From positions 1-22,809 of the forward strand of contig CAJUSQ010000034.1 in assembly GCA_910588885.1 (NCBI GenBank): a DNA stretch of 22,809 nucleotides. Direction: 5' to 3'. A program made the translations under genes and the position numbers. This DNA comes from an uncultured Lachnospiraceae bacterium. Its GTDB lineage: Bacteria; Bacillota; Clostridia; Lachnospirales; Lachnospiraceae. This document shows, piece by piece, positions 14,795 through 21,801 of this stretch; the stretch's first letter is position 1, and each line of letters begins with the position of its first letter. The notes below the pieces were generated by a model, which ran no database searches, was not told where the DNA came from, and saw only the letters and a list, made by a program, of their open reading frames with translations.

Positions 14795-15637
14795 TCACAG
14801 CTCCAAGGCTTCCAGCTGCTTCCGTTTCTCTTCTGCGGTCGTCCTGGTATAGATCCAGGTGGTTTCCAGCCTGCTGTGCCCCAGCAGATCCGCCAGTTCC
14901 GAAATATCCCCAATCTGCTTCATATATTGTTTGGCAAAAAGATGCCGGAAGGAATGGGGATATGCCATAGTTTCCGGTACATTCACCTGACGGGCAATGT
15001 ATTTTAAATTTTTCCATACCGTATTGGCCGTGATCACCTTCCCAGCTTCTCTTCCGTAAAAAATAATTCCTGATTTAATATTGTAGGTTCTGCAATACTG
15101 CTGCAATTCCCAGCATAACCGTTCCGTGAAATACACATTCCGGAATTTGCCTTTATTCCAGACTACGGTAGTTCCGTCCCGAACTGCTTCCACTGTCACA
15201 AATTTCAATTCCCCAATCCGGATTCCTGTTTGCGCAATGGTCTTCATAATACAATACATTTTTGCTTTGTTGGTGTCTCTGGCATAGGAGATCATTTTCA
15301 TATAGCATTCTTTGGTCAAGGTATTCTCCAAGCCGGTCTTATGCTGAAGCTTTGTTGTTTTCACGGTAAGTTCCGGATAATCCAGCCATTTCAAATAACG
15401 GTTCACGGATATTAATTTTGAATTCACGCTGGCAGCCTTGTAGATCCTGCACATATCTTCCTTGTACCGAATGAGATCCATTTTCTGAATCCGTTCCGCA
15501 GACACCCGCAGCCATTGGCGGATGTCATTTTCATACTTCTCAACCGTTGCTTCGCTTAATTCTTCCATCTTCATTTCTTCTACATATGCCTGTAGCATTG
15601 TTTCCGCAATGTTCTTTTGTAAAATTTTCCCTTCCAT
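14795..15637 (-). CDS. Tyrosine recombinase (XerC/D-like), likely invertase for the adjacent promoter switch
   Basis: A complete 280-residue tyrosine recombinase. An N-terminal core-binding SAM-like domain (about residues 10-90) precedes the catalytic domain with all expected residues: Arg140 in QTGIRIGEL, Lys164 in NKGKFRNV, His228 and Arg231 in HSFRH, His254 in LLGHSRLETT and nucleophile Tyr263 in WIYTRT. Its length and lack of long extensions resemble dedicated invertases more than phage integrases, and no other phage genes are present. The ATG at 15637 has AAAGGAGGT upstream. It is transcribed toward the switch and the capsule operon, with its stop codon 40 bp from the right site. Its 5' leader contains a long palindrome. 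Confidence 0.93.
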   Translation of the reverse strand: MEGKILQKNIAETMLQAYVEEMKMEELSEATVEKYENDIRQWLRVSAERIQKMDLIRYKEDMCRIYKAASVNSKLISVNRYLKWLDYPELTVKTTKLQHKTGLENTLTKECYMKMISYARDTNKAKMYCIMKTIAQTGIRIGELKFVTVEAVRDGTTVVWNKGKFRNVYFTERLCWELQQYCRTYNIKSGIIFYGREAGKVITANTVWKNLKYIARQVNVPETMAYPHSFRHLFAKQYMKQIGDISELADLLGHSRLETTWIYTRTTAEEKRKQLEALEL

Positions 15638-15655
15638 GATTACCTCCTTTATTGC

Positions 15656-15703
15656 ATAAAATTAGTAACAGCTCAGCCATAGCTGAACTGTTACTAATTT
15701 TAT
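15656..15703. terminator. 22-bp-arm palindrome in the divergent region; possible bidirectional terminator or operator
   Basis: Arms at 15656-15677 and 15682-15703 pair over 22 bp with one mismatch around a 4-base loop (CATA). The stem centre is TCAGC/GCTGA and its ends are ATAAAATT/AATTTTAT, so both strands show a hairpin followed by a short T-rich stretch. It lies 18 bp before the recombinase ATG, just outside its ribosome site. It could stop antisense RNA coming from the switch, attenuate recombinase expression, or bind a regulator. Confidence 0.6.
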
Positions 15704-15723
15704 CAATAATTCCAGAAAAACAC

Positions 15724-15769
15724 TTGACTTTTCTCTATCTATGTACTATTGTATTACTTATATAGTACA
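15724..15769 (+). promoter_or_regulatory. Promoter and palindromic operator of the gntR-ABC operon
   Basis: TTGACT (15724-15729), a 17-bp spacer and TATTGT (15747-15752) form a good sigma-A promoter. A perfect 8-bp inverted repeat, TGTACTAT (15742-15749) and ATAGTACA (15762-15769), overlaps the -10 box and the start region. This is the expected position for autorepression by the YtrA-type GntR protein encoded just downstream. Confidence 0.75.
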
Positions 15770-15792
15770 GTAGTACAGGAAGAGGTGATTAT

Positions 15793-16164
15793 ATGCCATG
15801 GAACCTGGATTCGGACCGCCCCATCTTTTTACAGATTATAGAGAAGATTCAGACAAATATTATCTCCGGTGTCTATAAGCCCGGGGACAAGCTGCCCTCT
15901 GTCCGGGAGCTGGCTGCCGAGGCTTCCGTTAATCCAAATACAATGCAGAAGGCGCTGTCTGAACTGGAACGTACCGGGCTGGTATATTCCCAGCGCACCA
16001 GTGGAAGATTTATTACAAGGGATACGGTTATGATTTATGAATTGAAGGAAAAACAGGCCCGGGAAGTAATTGCATCATTTTTAGCACAAATGAACATGCT
16101 GGGCTTCCGGGAAGAAGAAGCCATTGCACTTATTACAGAAACCATCCGGGAGGAAACAAAATGA
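15793..16164 (+). CDS. GntR-family (YtrA subfamily) transcriptional regulator
   Basis: A 123-residue repressor. The winged helix-turn-helix spans about residues 8-75, with GVYKPGDKLPSVRELAAEAS and NPNTMQKALSELERTGL as the typical GntR recognition region. The short C-terminal helical tail, with no large ligand domain, defines the YtrA subfamily. Such proteins repress an adjacent ABC transporter operon, often induced by cell-wall-active compounds. The ATG at 15793 has AGAGGTGAT upstream. Its stop overlaps the ATPase start (ATGA). A palindrome over the promoter is its likely binding site. Confidence 0.92.
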   Translation: MPWNLDSDRPIFLQIIEKIQTNIISGVYKPGDKLPSVRELAAEASVNPNTMQKALSELERTGLVYSQRTSGRFITRDTVMIYELKEKQAREVIASFLAQMNMLGFREEEAIALITETIREETK

Positions 16165-16856
16165 CATTATTGGAATGCAAGCATTTATCAAAACGATACG
16201 GCAGATACAATGCCCTTTCTGATATCAACTTACAGATTGACGGCGGTCATATCATCGGCCTTTTGGGGCCGAACGGCAGCGGAAAGACCACATTGATCAA
16301 ACTGATCTGCGGCCTTTTAACACCCAGTGAAGGGGAAATTCTCATAAATGAAATGCCCATCGGCGTTGAGAGTAAGAAGGTGATTTCCTATCTGCCCGAT
16401 CACTCTTATCTGAATGACTGGATGCGGGTACGGGATATCATTGACTATTTTGACGATTTCTACGAAGACTTTGATTCCATGCGGGCCTACGACATGCTGG
16501 CGAAGTTGAAGATCAATCCAACGGATAAGCTAAAGTCCATGTCCAAGGGCACAAAGGAAAAGGTACAGCTGATTCTGGTTATGAGCCGAAAGGCAGATTT
16601 ATATATTCTGGATGAACCCATTGCCGGTGTCGACCCGGCTGCCAGGGACTATATTTTGGACACGATTTTGTCCAATTATGATGAAAATGCATCCATCCTG
16701 ATTTCCACCCATCTGATTTCCGATGTGGAAAATCTTCTGGATCAGATCATTTTTTTACAGAACGGCGTTATCCGTATGCAGGCTTCCGTGGATGACATCC
16801 GGGAAAAGGAGCAGAAGTCCATAGACACACTGTTCCGGGAGGTATTCAAATGTTAG
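16161..16856 (+). CDS. ABC transporter ATP-binding protein
   Basis: A 231-residue ATPase with Walker A GPNGSGKTT near residue 36, a degenerate signature MSKGTKEKVQL near 127 in place of LSGGQ, Walker B LYILDEPIAGVDP near 151, and the switch His in STHLI near 183. It powers the membrane protein encoded next. The degenerate signature is common in YtrB-like ATPases. It starts inside the gntR stop and overlaps the permease gene by seven bases, so the three genes are tightly coupled. The transported substrate is unknown. Confidence 0.93.
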   Translation: MTLLECKHLSKRYGRYNALSDINLQIDGGHIIGLLGPNGSGKTTLIKLICGLLTPSEGEILINEMPIGVESKKVISYLPDHSYLNDWMRVRDIIDYFDDFYEDFDSMRAYDMLAKLKINPTDKLKSMSKGTKEKVQLILVMSRKADLYILDEPIAGVDPAARDYILDTILSNYDENASILISTHLISDVENLLDQIIFLQNGVIRMQASVDDIREKEQKSIDTLFREVFKC

Positions 16857-17725
16857 TAAAATTATTAAAACACGATTTTAAATCTACCGGAAAGATTATG
16901 ATTCCTATTGTTTTCGTACTGTTTGCCAGTACGCTGCTGGGTGCATTCCTGCTTCACATGAAATTCATGCAATATGATGCATTCCTTCCGATCGCCATTG
17001 TGCTTTTGATCACTTATATTTTAATTTTGATAAGCCTAAGCATCCTGACCTCCCTCTATCTGATCATACATTTTTACCGGAACCTGTTTTCTAACCAGGG
17101 ATACCTGACCTTCACGCTGCCGGCTTCCCCCTGGACGATTTTCCACTCCAAGCTTATCATGGGCCTGGTCTGGACAATGCTGGTCTCCGTATTGATCTTT
17201 GGTTCAGCGCTTATACTGATCGGCGCAGCCTGCGGTTTCCAGAACCTGCCGGAAACAATTTCCGAACTGCTTCTGGATGAATTAACCGCAAATATGGAGA
17301 TAAACGGCCTGAAACTGGCTTTTCAGGATATCTTTGGCTATACCCTGAATCAGCTTATCCTTCTGCTCATCGTTACGACCATTGCAGCCAGTATTTACAA
17401 TGTCATCAGTGGTTACGGATGCGTTGCAATCGGCCAGCTTTATGCCAAGCACAAGGTAATCGGTTCAATCCTTGCTTATATCGGAATCTGTCTGCTCTCC
17501 CAGGTACTCATGTTTGTAGTTGGGTTTTTGCTCTGTTTTCATGCGATCAGGGATATGCTAAGCAATCCTTCCCAGGAAGCGTTTACGGAGCAAGCCTTCA
17601 CGGGTCTGATGCAGGCGATTTACCGGCCCATGTTCCCGGCCATAATTATGGTTTACCTTGTACTTAGTATCATTTTCTACATTATTATCGGGATAATTTT
17701 GAACAAGAAAGTAAATCTTGATTAA
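16850..17725 (+). CDS. ABC transporter membrane protein (ABC-2 type)
   Basis: A 291-residue protein starting MLVKLLKHDFKSTGKIMIPI, with about six hydrophobic spans (starting near residues 18, 40, 105, 165, 205 and 265). It is the partner of the preceding ATPase. LLKHDFK at the N-terminus and NLFSNQGYLTFTLPASPW near residue 80 are typical of permeases in YtrA-regulated ABC operons of Clostridia, possibly involved in envelope stress or peptide export. The start overlaps the ATPase end. The operon ends here before a hairpin. Confidence 0.88.
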   Translation: MLVKLLKHDFKSTGKIMIPIVFVLFASTLLGAFLLHMKFMQYDAFLPIAIVLLITYILILISLSILTSLYLIIHFYRNLFSNQGYLTFTLPASPWTIFHSKLIMGLVWTMLVSVLIFGSALILIGAACGFQNLPETISELLLDELTANMEINGLKLAFQDIFGYTLNQLILLLIVTTIAASIYNVISGYGCVAIGQLYAKHKVIGSILAYIGICLLSQVLMFVVGFLLCFHAIRDMLSNPSQEAFTEQAFTGLMQAIYRPMFPAIIMVYLVLSIIFYIIIGIILNKKVNLD

Positions 17726-17800
17726 ATTTTTGAATCAACCGGAATCAACAGAAATGATAAGGACTCCGATCTTTCCGGAAATGATTGCAGTAAATATCAG

Positions 17801-17847
17801 AAAAAGGACTGCCGCAAAATGATAAAAAATCAAGAATGCGGCAGCCC
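17801..17847 (-). terminator. Intrinsic terminator for the deoR/microcompartment transcript (shared with the convergent ABC operon)
   Basis: GGACTGCCGCA (17806-17816) pairs with TGCGGCAGCCC (17837-17847) in an 11-bp stem with one mismatch and a 20-base loop. On the minus strand it is followed by TTTTT, a good terminator for the leftward operon. On the plus strand only TTT follows, so it acts more weakly for the ABC operon. Confidence 0.8.
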
Positions 17848-17870
17848 TTTCCCGGGATATGGAAATTCCG

Positions 17871-17923
17871 GCCTTCTTAAAATATCGAAAGTACCAGCCT
17901 TTCCTAAAATATCCAAAGTTCGA
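17871..17923. repeat. Imperfect duplication of a ~26-bp unit
   Basis: Two neighbouring units begin GCCTT and share TAAAATATC(G/C)AAAGT. They lie between the terminator and the end of deoR. No gene is seen in 17726-18014; the rest of this stretch holds only the terminator and this duplication. Confidence 0.5.
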
Positions 17924-18014
17924 AAAGAACTTCTTTCAAATATCCTTTTTCTTTTTCACCGGACTGCTGTCTTCCTCCGGCATTTCCGGCGCTGACTCCA
18001 TCGGCTCATATTGC

Positions 18015-18776
18015 CTAACAACGCACTACCTTCACATTGCAGTCCTGCATTTTTTCTTTCCACTCTTCGTTCATATCGAAGTCCGTCACCATAATATTCA
18101 CATCGTAAAAATTCATGATCTTCGTAAAAGAAATCCGTCCGAATTTTCCGCTGTCTACGGCCAGGATCTTGGTGGCCGCCGCATTCAGCATCTGCCGCTT
18201 CAAGCCGGCATCCAGCTCATTGGAATCGGTGAAGCCCTTATGATAATCCACTCCTTTACAGGATAAAATGGCCTTGTCTACATAAAAGTCGTCCACCATC
18301 CGTTCCGCCTGATAGCCCACCAGTGATAACGCCCCGGCCCTAAGGGAACCTCCGGTGGAAAGGACTTTCCAGCCTTTCACATCCGAAAGCTCCAATAGAA
18401 TCTCAATGGAATTGGTGATTACCGTTATATTTTTCTTGTTTCGAATCTGCTTCGCCACAAACAGCGCCGTTGTGCTGGCATCCAGCATAATCCGGTCTCC
18501 GTCCTCTATCATGCTGCCGATGGTTTCCGCAATCCGTTTCTTTGCTGCCACATTTGCCCGCTTTCGCACCAAAAACGGAAGCTCCTCTTTGTCGTTCTCC
18601 TTTAAGACTGCTCCACCGTACGTACGTTCGGCAAATCCATCTCCTTCCAGTTTTTCCAAATCCCGGCGGATGGTTTCCTCCGTTACCTCATATTTTTTAC
18701 TCAAATCGGCAACGATTACTTTGCCTTCTTCTTTCAACAGGGTTAGAATCTCATTTCTTCTTTCTGCTGCTAACAT
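18015..18776 (-). CDS. DeoR-family transcriptional regulator
   Basis: A 253-residue repressor. The N-terminal DeoR helix-turn-helix (AAERRNEILTLLKEEGKVIV and VTEETIRRDLEKLE) is followed by the sugar-phosphate isomerase-like effector domain, with LDASTTALFVAKQI, ITVITNSIEILLEL, LSTGGSLR and LAVDSGKFG in family order. These regulators usually sense a phosphorylated sugar. Beside a microcompartment operon, fuculose- or rhamnulose-phosphate is a reasonable but unproven effector. The ATG at 18776 has GGGGAG upstream. It is the last gene of the leftward series, separated from the BMC-T gene by 184 bp of repeats, and is followed by an intrinsic terminator. Confidence 0.92.
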   Translation of the reverse strand: MLAAERRNEILTLLKEEGKVIVADLSKKYEVTEETIRRDLEKLEGDGFAERTYGGAVLKENDKEELPFLVRKRANVAAKKRIAETIGSMIEDGDRIMLDASTTALFVAKQIRNKKNITVITNSIEILLELSDVKGWKVLSTGGSLRAGALSLVGYQAERMVDDFYVDKAILSCKGVDYHKGFTDSNELDAGLKRQMLNAAATKILAVDSGKFGRISFTKIMNFYDVNIMVTDFDMNEEWKEKMQDCNVKVVRC

Positions 18777-18850
18777 GCTGTCACTCCCCTTTATTGGTGA
18801 ATTATGTACCGGTGTTTCTCTCTTAAATCATCTCCCACAATTCCGGTGCT

Positions 18851-18946
18851 CCCGCAAGGCTGTTTTCTGCGGCGCCAGTGATCCTGCAAGCCGTTTTCTA
18901 TGGCAATTCCGTCCTGCAAGGCCGTTTTCTGCGGCGATTCCGCTTT
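18851..18946. repeat. Three ~31-bp imperfect tandem repeats upstream of deoR
   Basis: Units start CC(C/T)GCAAG, contain GTTTTCT and end near GGC, at about 18851, 18883 and 18913 (spacing 30-32 bp). They occupy the only long gap in the microcompartment series. No coding sequence in this gap (18777-18960) is supported. Confidence 0.75.
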
Positions 18947-18960
18947 CTGCAGGGAGCGCC

Positions 18961-19509
18961 TTACAAGATCGTCTCCCATAGCTTCGGATCCGGGCTGGCC
19001 ACAACGGAGCTGTCCAAATACATGCCGTTCTCACTGACAGCCCTTTCGGCCTTCTTAATCGCTGCGGTTACTGCGGCTACTTCCCCGGTCAGGAATACAT
19101 AGGATTTCCCGCACATGCCCCGGGCCACACGGATTTCCACCAAATCAACCTCTGCCGTCTTGGCTGCTTCATCCGCTGCCACAAAAATAGCCGCCGCCGA
19201 AAACGTTTCCAACACGCCAAGGGCATTCCGGTTCTTCACTTCCGCCGTGCCGTAAATGGCCGGGAAAATGCCTTCGTGGGGATTGCCCAGAAGGAAGCTG
19301 TCGATCAGCTGTTCCGGATAAGCCGCTTTTGCCGCATCAATGGAAGCCCGTACCGCACTGATATCTCCGGTAAAAATAATGATGTATTTGCCCGGACATA
19401 CGGTTTGCGCTTCGATCACATCCACCTGGGCCGTTTTGATCACAAGATCCGCGGCCTGGATACCGGTGGATACCGTTTTATATTCTACCATTCCGATTGC
19501 CTTACCCAT
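18961..19509 (-). CDS. pduT: BMC-T trimeric shell protein, PduT-like
   Basis: A 182-residue protein made of two BMC domains in tandem: KAIGMVEYKTVSTGIQAADL at the start, and ALGVLETFSAAAIFVAADEA from about residue 96. Cys38 (TVCPGKY) is in the position where PduT binds a [4Fe-4S] cluster at the trimer pore, which passes electrons through the shell. The PduS-like gene directly upstream is the known partner that would exchange those electrons. The ATG at 19509 overlaps the stop of the PduS-like gene (TAATG). It is the last structural gene of the operon. Confidence 0.93.
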   Translation of the reverse strand: MGKAIGMVEYKTVSTGIQAADLVIKTAQVDVIEAQTVCPGKYIIIFTGDISAVRASIDAAKAAYPEQLIDSFLLGNPHEGIFPAIYGTAEVKNRNALGVLETFSAAAIFVAADEAAKTAEVDLVEIRVARGMCGKSYVFLTGEVAAVTAAIKKAERAVSENGMYLDSSVVASPDPKLWETIL

Positions 19510-20846
19510 TATTTTTCCCTCGCTTTGATTGTGACTGTTTTTTCATTTACATCCATAACCACACCGTCTATGGAAGCGTGGACCGGAAGGCTTAATGCGC
19601 CTTCCTTTGCCTGCCCGATCTTCTGTCCGGCCGTTACCGTATCTCCGACTGCCACAAGTGGTTCTGCCGGAGCTCCGATATGCTGGCTGAATTTGATTTT
19701 CACAAGGCCCGCCCTTACTTCCGTCTCGTCCAGAGGCGCGGGAGAATCATAGGAATCCAATCCCAGCCTGGACTGCAGCCGCTTCACCGGAACCTTCCGG
19801 TAGCTTAATTCCCGTTTCACCGGGGCTGCTTCTACGCCTTTCGGTACCGGAATGCCCTTTGCACGAAGCCCTGCTTTATAATCGGCCATCAGGCTCCTGG
19901 GCGATAAGCCCTGCATACAGGAATACATTTCACAGAGTCCGCAAGAAACGCAGAACATTGTATTTATAAACGGTGTTACATCTCTTGTAGTGCCGCTGGT
20001 CGCCGCCCGCATGAACGCATGGGGTTCAATGGGGTGCCCCAAAAGGTTTCTGGGACACAGGTCGGTACACATCTGGCACTGACAGCAGGCCGCCATCGCC
20101 CGCTTTAACTGAATCTGGGAATTTCCCTTTTTCTTCTGCACTACCGGATGATGGGCTTCCAAAACCAAAATGGCGTTGCTGGTCTTGGTAATCACATCAT
20201 ATCCGCTTACAATCGGCCCGGTCATGGGCCCTCCCATAATATACACCGGCTCCTTTGCCGTTACCGTTCCTGCCAGCTTCACAACCTCCGCCACGGTCAT
20301 TCCAATGGGGACGATCCGGGTACAAGGCTCCGTCACCTCCCCGGTAATGGTTATGTATTTCCTGGTAACCGGCAGGCTGTGGTTCACGGCGCGGTAAATA
20401 TTATACACGGTCTCTACGTTAAACACCGCCACCCCCACTTCAATGGGGATGCTGCCCGGCGGTACGACTTTTCCGGTCAATTCATGAATCAACACGACCT
20501 CGTCCCCCGCCGGATAGATTTCCGGCAAAAGCCCCAGCGTTATCATGGAAAAGGAACCCAGCTGTGCCTGAACGGCTTCCACCGCATCGGTATATGCCGC
20601 TTTTACGCCAATCATGACCTCGTTTGCCCCCACCGCTTCGGCCATAAGGGTAAGGGTGCTTAAAATCTCAAAGGCATGGGTTTCCAAAAGCTGGCGGTGA
20701 AGCCTTAACAAAGGCTCACACTCCGCACAATTTAAAATTATGGTTTTGGTCCGGTCCGATAATTTTCCATAACTTGGAAATCCTGCACCGCCGGCTCCGG
20801 CTACCCCGGCATTTTTGACTGCCTGAATGAGTTCCTTTAATTCCAT
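19509..20846 (-). CDS. pduS: PduS/RnfC-like Fe-S flavoprotein of the microcompartment
   Basis: A 445-residue protein. The N-terminal RnfC-type nucleotide-binding part has AGVAGAGGAGFPSYGKL and ILNCAECEPLL. A SLBB-like region (ITITGEVTEP) follows. Two ferredoxin-type clusters are seen: CQCQMCTDLCP near residue 266 and FCVSCGLCEMYSC near 310. The C-terminal RnfC barrel sandwich ends VHASIDGVVMDV. PduS reduces cobalamin in B12-dependent compartments. In B12-independent (glycyl radical) types the same protein probably moves electrons from NADH to the shell cluster of PduT. The ATG at 20846 (MELKEL) lies 7 bp after the EutN gene; the frame is open farther upstream to 20882. Confidence 0.92.
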   Translation of the reverse strand: MELKELIQAVKNAGVAGAGGAGFPSYGKLSDRTKTIILNCAECEPLLRLHRQLLETHAFEILSTLTLMAEAVGANEVMIGVKAAYTDAVEAVQAQLGSFSMITLGLLPEIYPAGDEVVLIHELTGKVVPPGSIPIEVGVAVFNVETVYNIYRAVNHSLPVTRKYITITGEVTEPCTRIVPIGMTVAEVVKLAGTVTAKEPVYIMGGPMTGPIVSGYDVITKTSNAILVLEAHHPVVQKKKGNSQIQLKRAMAACCQCQMCTDLCPRNLLGHPIEPHAFMRAATSGTTRDVTPFINTMFCVSCGLCEMYSCMQGLSPRSLMADYKAGLRAKGIPVPKGVEAAPVKRELSYRKVPVKRLQSRLGLDSYDSPAPLDETEVRAGLVKIKFSQHIGAPAEPLVAVGDTVTAGQKIGQAKEGALSLPVHASIDGVVMDVNEKTVTIKAREK

Positions 20847-20853
20847 GCTCCAT

Positions 20854-21120
20854 CTACTCCAATTCTGTCCCGTTGTCCACAATTCCCACCATTGCCGCGT
20901 CTACCGGCTGGTTTTCCTTGCCGCAGCCAATCCTGGCCGCGCTTCCTGTGGCAACCAGCACCACTTCACCGACGCCGGCGCCTACATTGTCGATGGCAAC
21001 TATATTATGTCCGGCAGCCCCCATGGATTTCAGGGGTTCCACAATGAGAAATTTATTTCCCACTAAATTTTCGTTTTTTCGCGTGGAAACAACACTTCCC
21101 ACTACTGTTCCAATGATCAT
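20854..21120 (-). CDS. BMC-P vertex protein (EutN/CcmL family)
   Basis: An 88-residue pentamer-forming protein that caps the microcompartment vertices. The family pattern is clear: MIIGTVVGSVVSTRKNENLV at the start, then FLIVEPL, IVAIDNVGAGVGEVVLVATG and AAMVGIVD. Its length is normal. The ATG at 21120 has GAGGT upstream. It lies between the PduL and PduS-like genes, the usual order in this operon type. Confidence 0.94.
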   Translation of the reverse strand: MIIGTVVGSVVSTRKNENLVGNKFLIVEPLKSMGAAGHNIVAIDNVGAGVGEVVLVATGSAARIGCGKENQPVDAAMVGIVDNGTELE

Positions 21121-21138
21121 AATACCTCGTTCCTTTAA

Positions 21139-21780
21139 CTATTTGATGACAACTGCGTCTCCGGTTTTTATATTGGAAGCATTTGCTTCGTCCGTATCAA
21201 TGTGCATCTCCGTCGTGAAGCTGTCGTCAACACGGATTAATACTTCTTCAAAGGTGGTTCCTCTGTCATTGGCCACGGAAACGGAAACAACATCCTTATC
21301 CTTCCGTCCAGCAGCCGCCGCATCCTTCGGCGACATATGGATATGCCGCTTGGCTACAATGCAGCCTTCCTTCAGGTAAAGCGCTCCCTTCGGCCCGACA
21401 ATCGCGATGGGCGCGGAATCTTTGATATTTCCGGAATCCCGAAGCGGCGCCCGTACCCCAAGCTTCATGGCATCGGTCTGTGAGATCTCCACCTGGGAAA
21501 ACTTCCGCACCGGGCCTAAAATCCGCACGTTCTCGATGGCCCTTAGCTTCGTTCCCACGATCGTTACCAGTTCGTTGGACGCAAACTGGCCGCCCATCAG
21601 CTCTTTCTTCTTGGTCAGCTCATAGCCGGGGCCAAAGAGGGTTTCCACATCTGCCTGGGTTAAGTGTACGTGTCTGGCGGACACGCCTACAGGCACCATG
21701 TAGCCCTCCTTGCCGCCGTCTTCCCTGAGCAATTCCATTACGAGCTTTGTAATTTTATCAATACTTTTCTCATCTACCAT
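21139..21780 (-). CDS. pduL: PduL phosphate propanoyltransferase
   Basis: A 213-residue phosphotransacylase that converts acyl-CoA (propanoyl-CoA in propanediol compartments) to acyl phosphate inside the shell, recycling CoA. The zinc-binding motifs VGVSARHVHL near residue 31 and VAKRHIHMSP near 143 are intact, with FSQVEISQTDAMKLGVRAP between. The first ~20 residues (SIDKITKLVMELLRE) form an amphipathic helix, as expected for an encapsulation peptide. The ATG at 21780 has GGGAGAGAG upstream. It directly follows the extended BMC-H gene. Confidence 0.95.
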   Translation of the reverse strand: MVDEKSIDKITKLVMELLREDGGKEGYMVPVGVSARHVHLTQADVETLFGPGYELTKKKELMGGQFASNELVTIVGTKLRAIENVRILGPVRKFSQVEISQTDAMKLGVRAPLRDSGNIKDSAPIAIVGPKGALYLKEGCIVAKRHIHMSPKDAAAAGRKDKDVVSVSVANDRGTTFEEVLIRVDDSFTTEMHIDTDEANASNIKTGDAVVIK

Positions 21781-21801
21781 GGCTGCTCTCTCCCGCTAAG
21801 C

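Noticed and set aside
14604..15017. 137-codon minus-strand frame across the switch region
   Set aside because: It overlaps the recombinase 3' end in another frame and runs through the recombination site and invertible segment; no family features and no good start.
14795..15637. Recombinase as a remnant of an integrated phage or conjugative element
   Set aside because: No phage, mobilisation or attachment-site features nearby; inverted sites beside the gene explain it better as a local invertase.
18851..18946. CRISPR-like array
   Set aside because: Repeats are imperfect and contiguous, with no distinct spacers and no cas genes.
18791..19034. Small minus-strand ORFs across the gap before deoR
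   Set aside because: They are made of the tandem repeats and overlap the BMC-T gene end; no ribosome site or family match.
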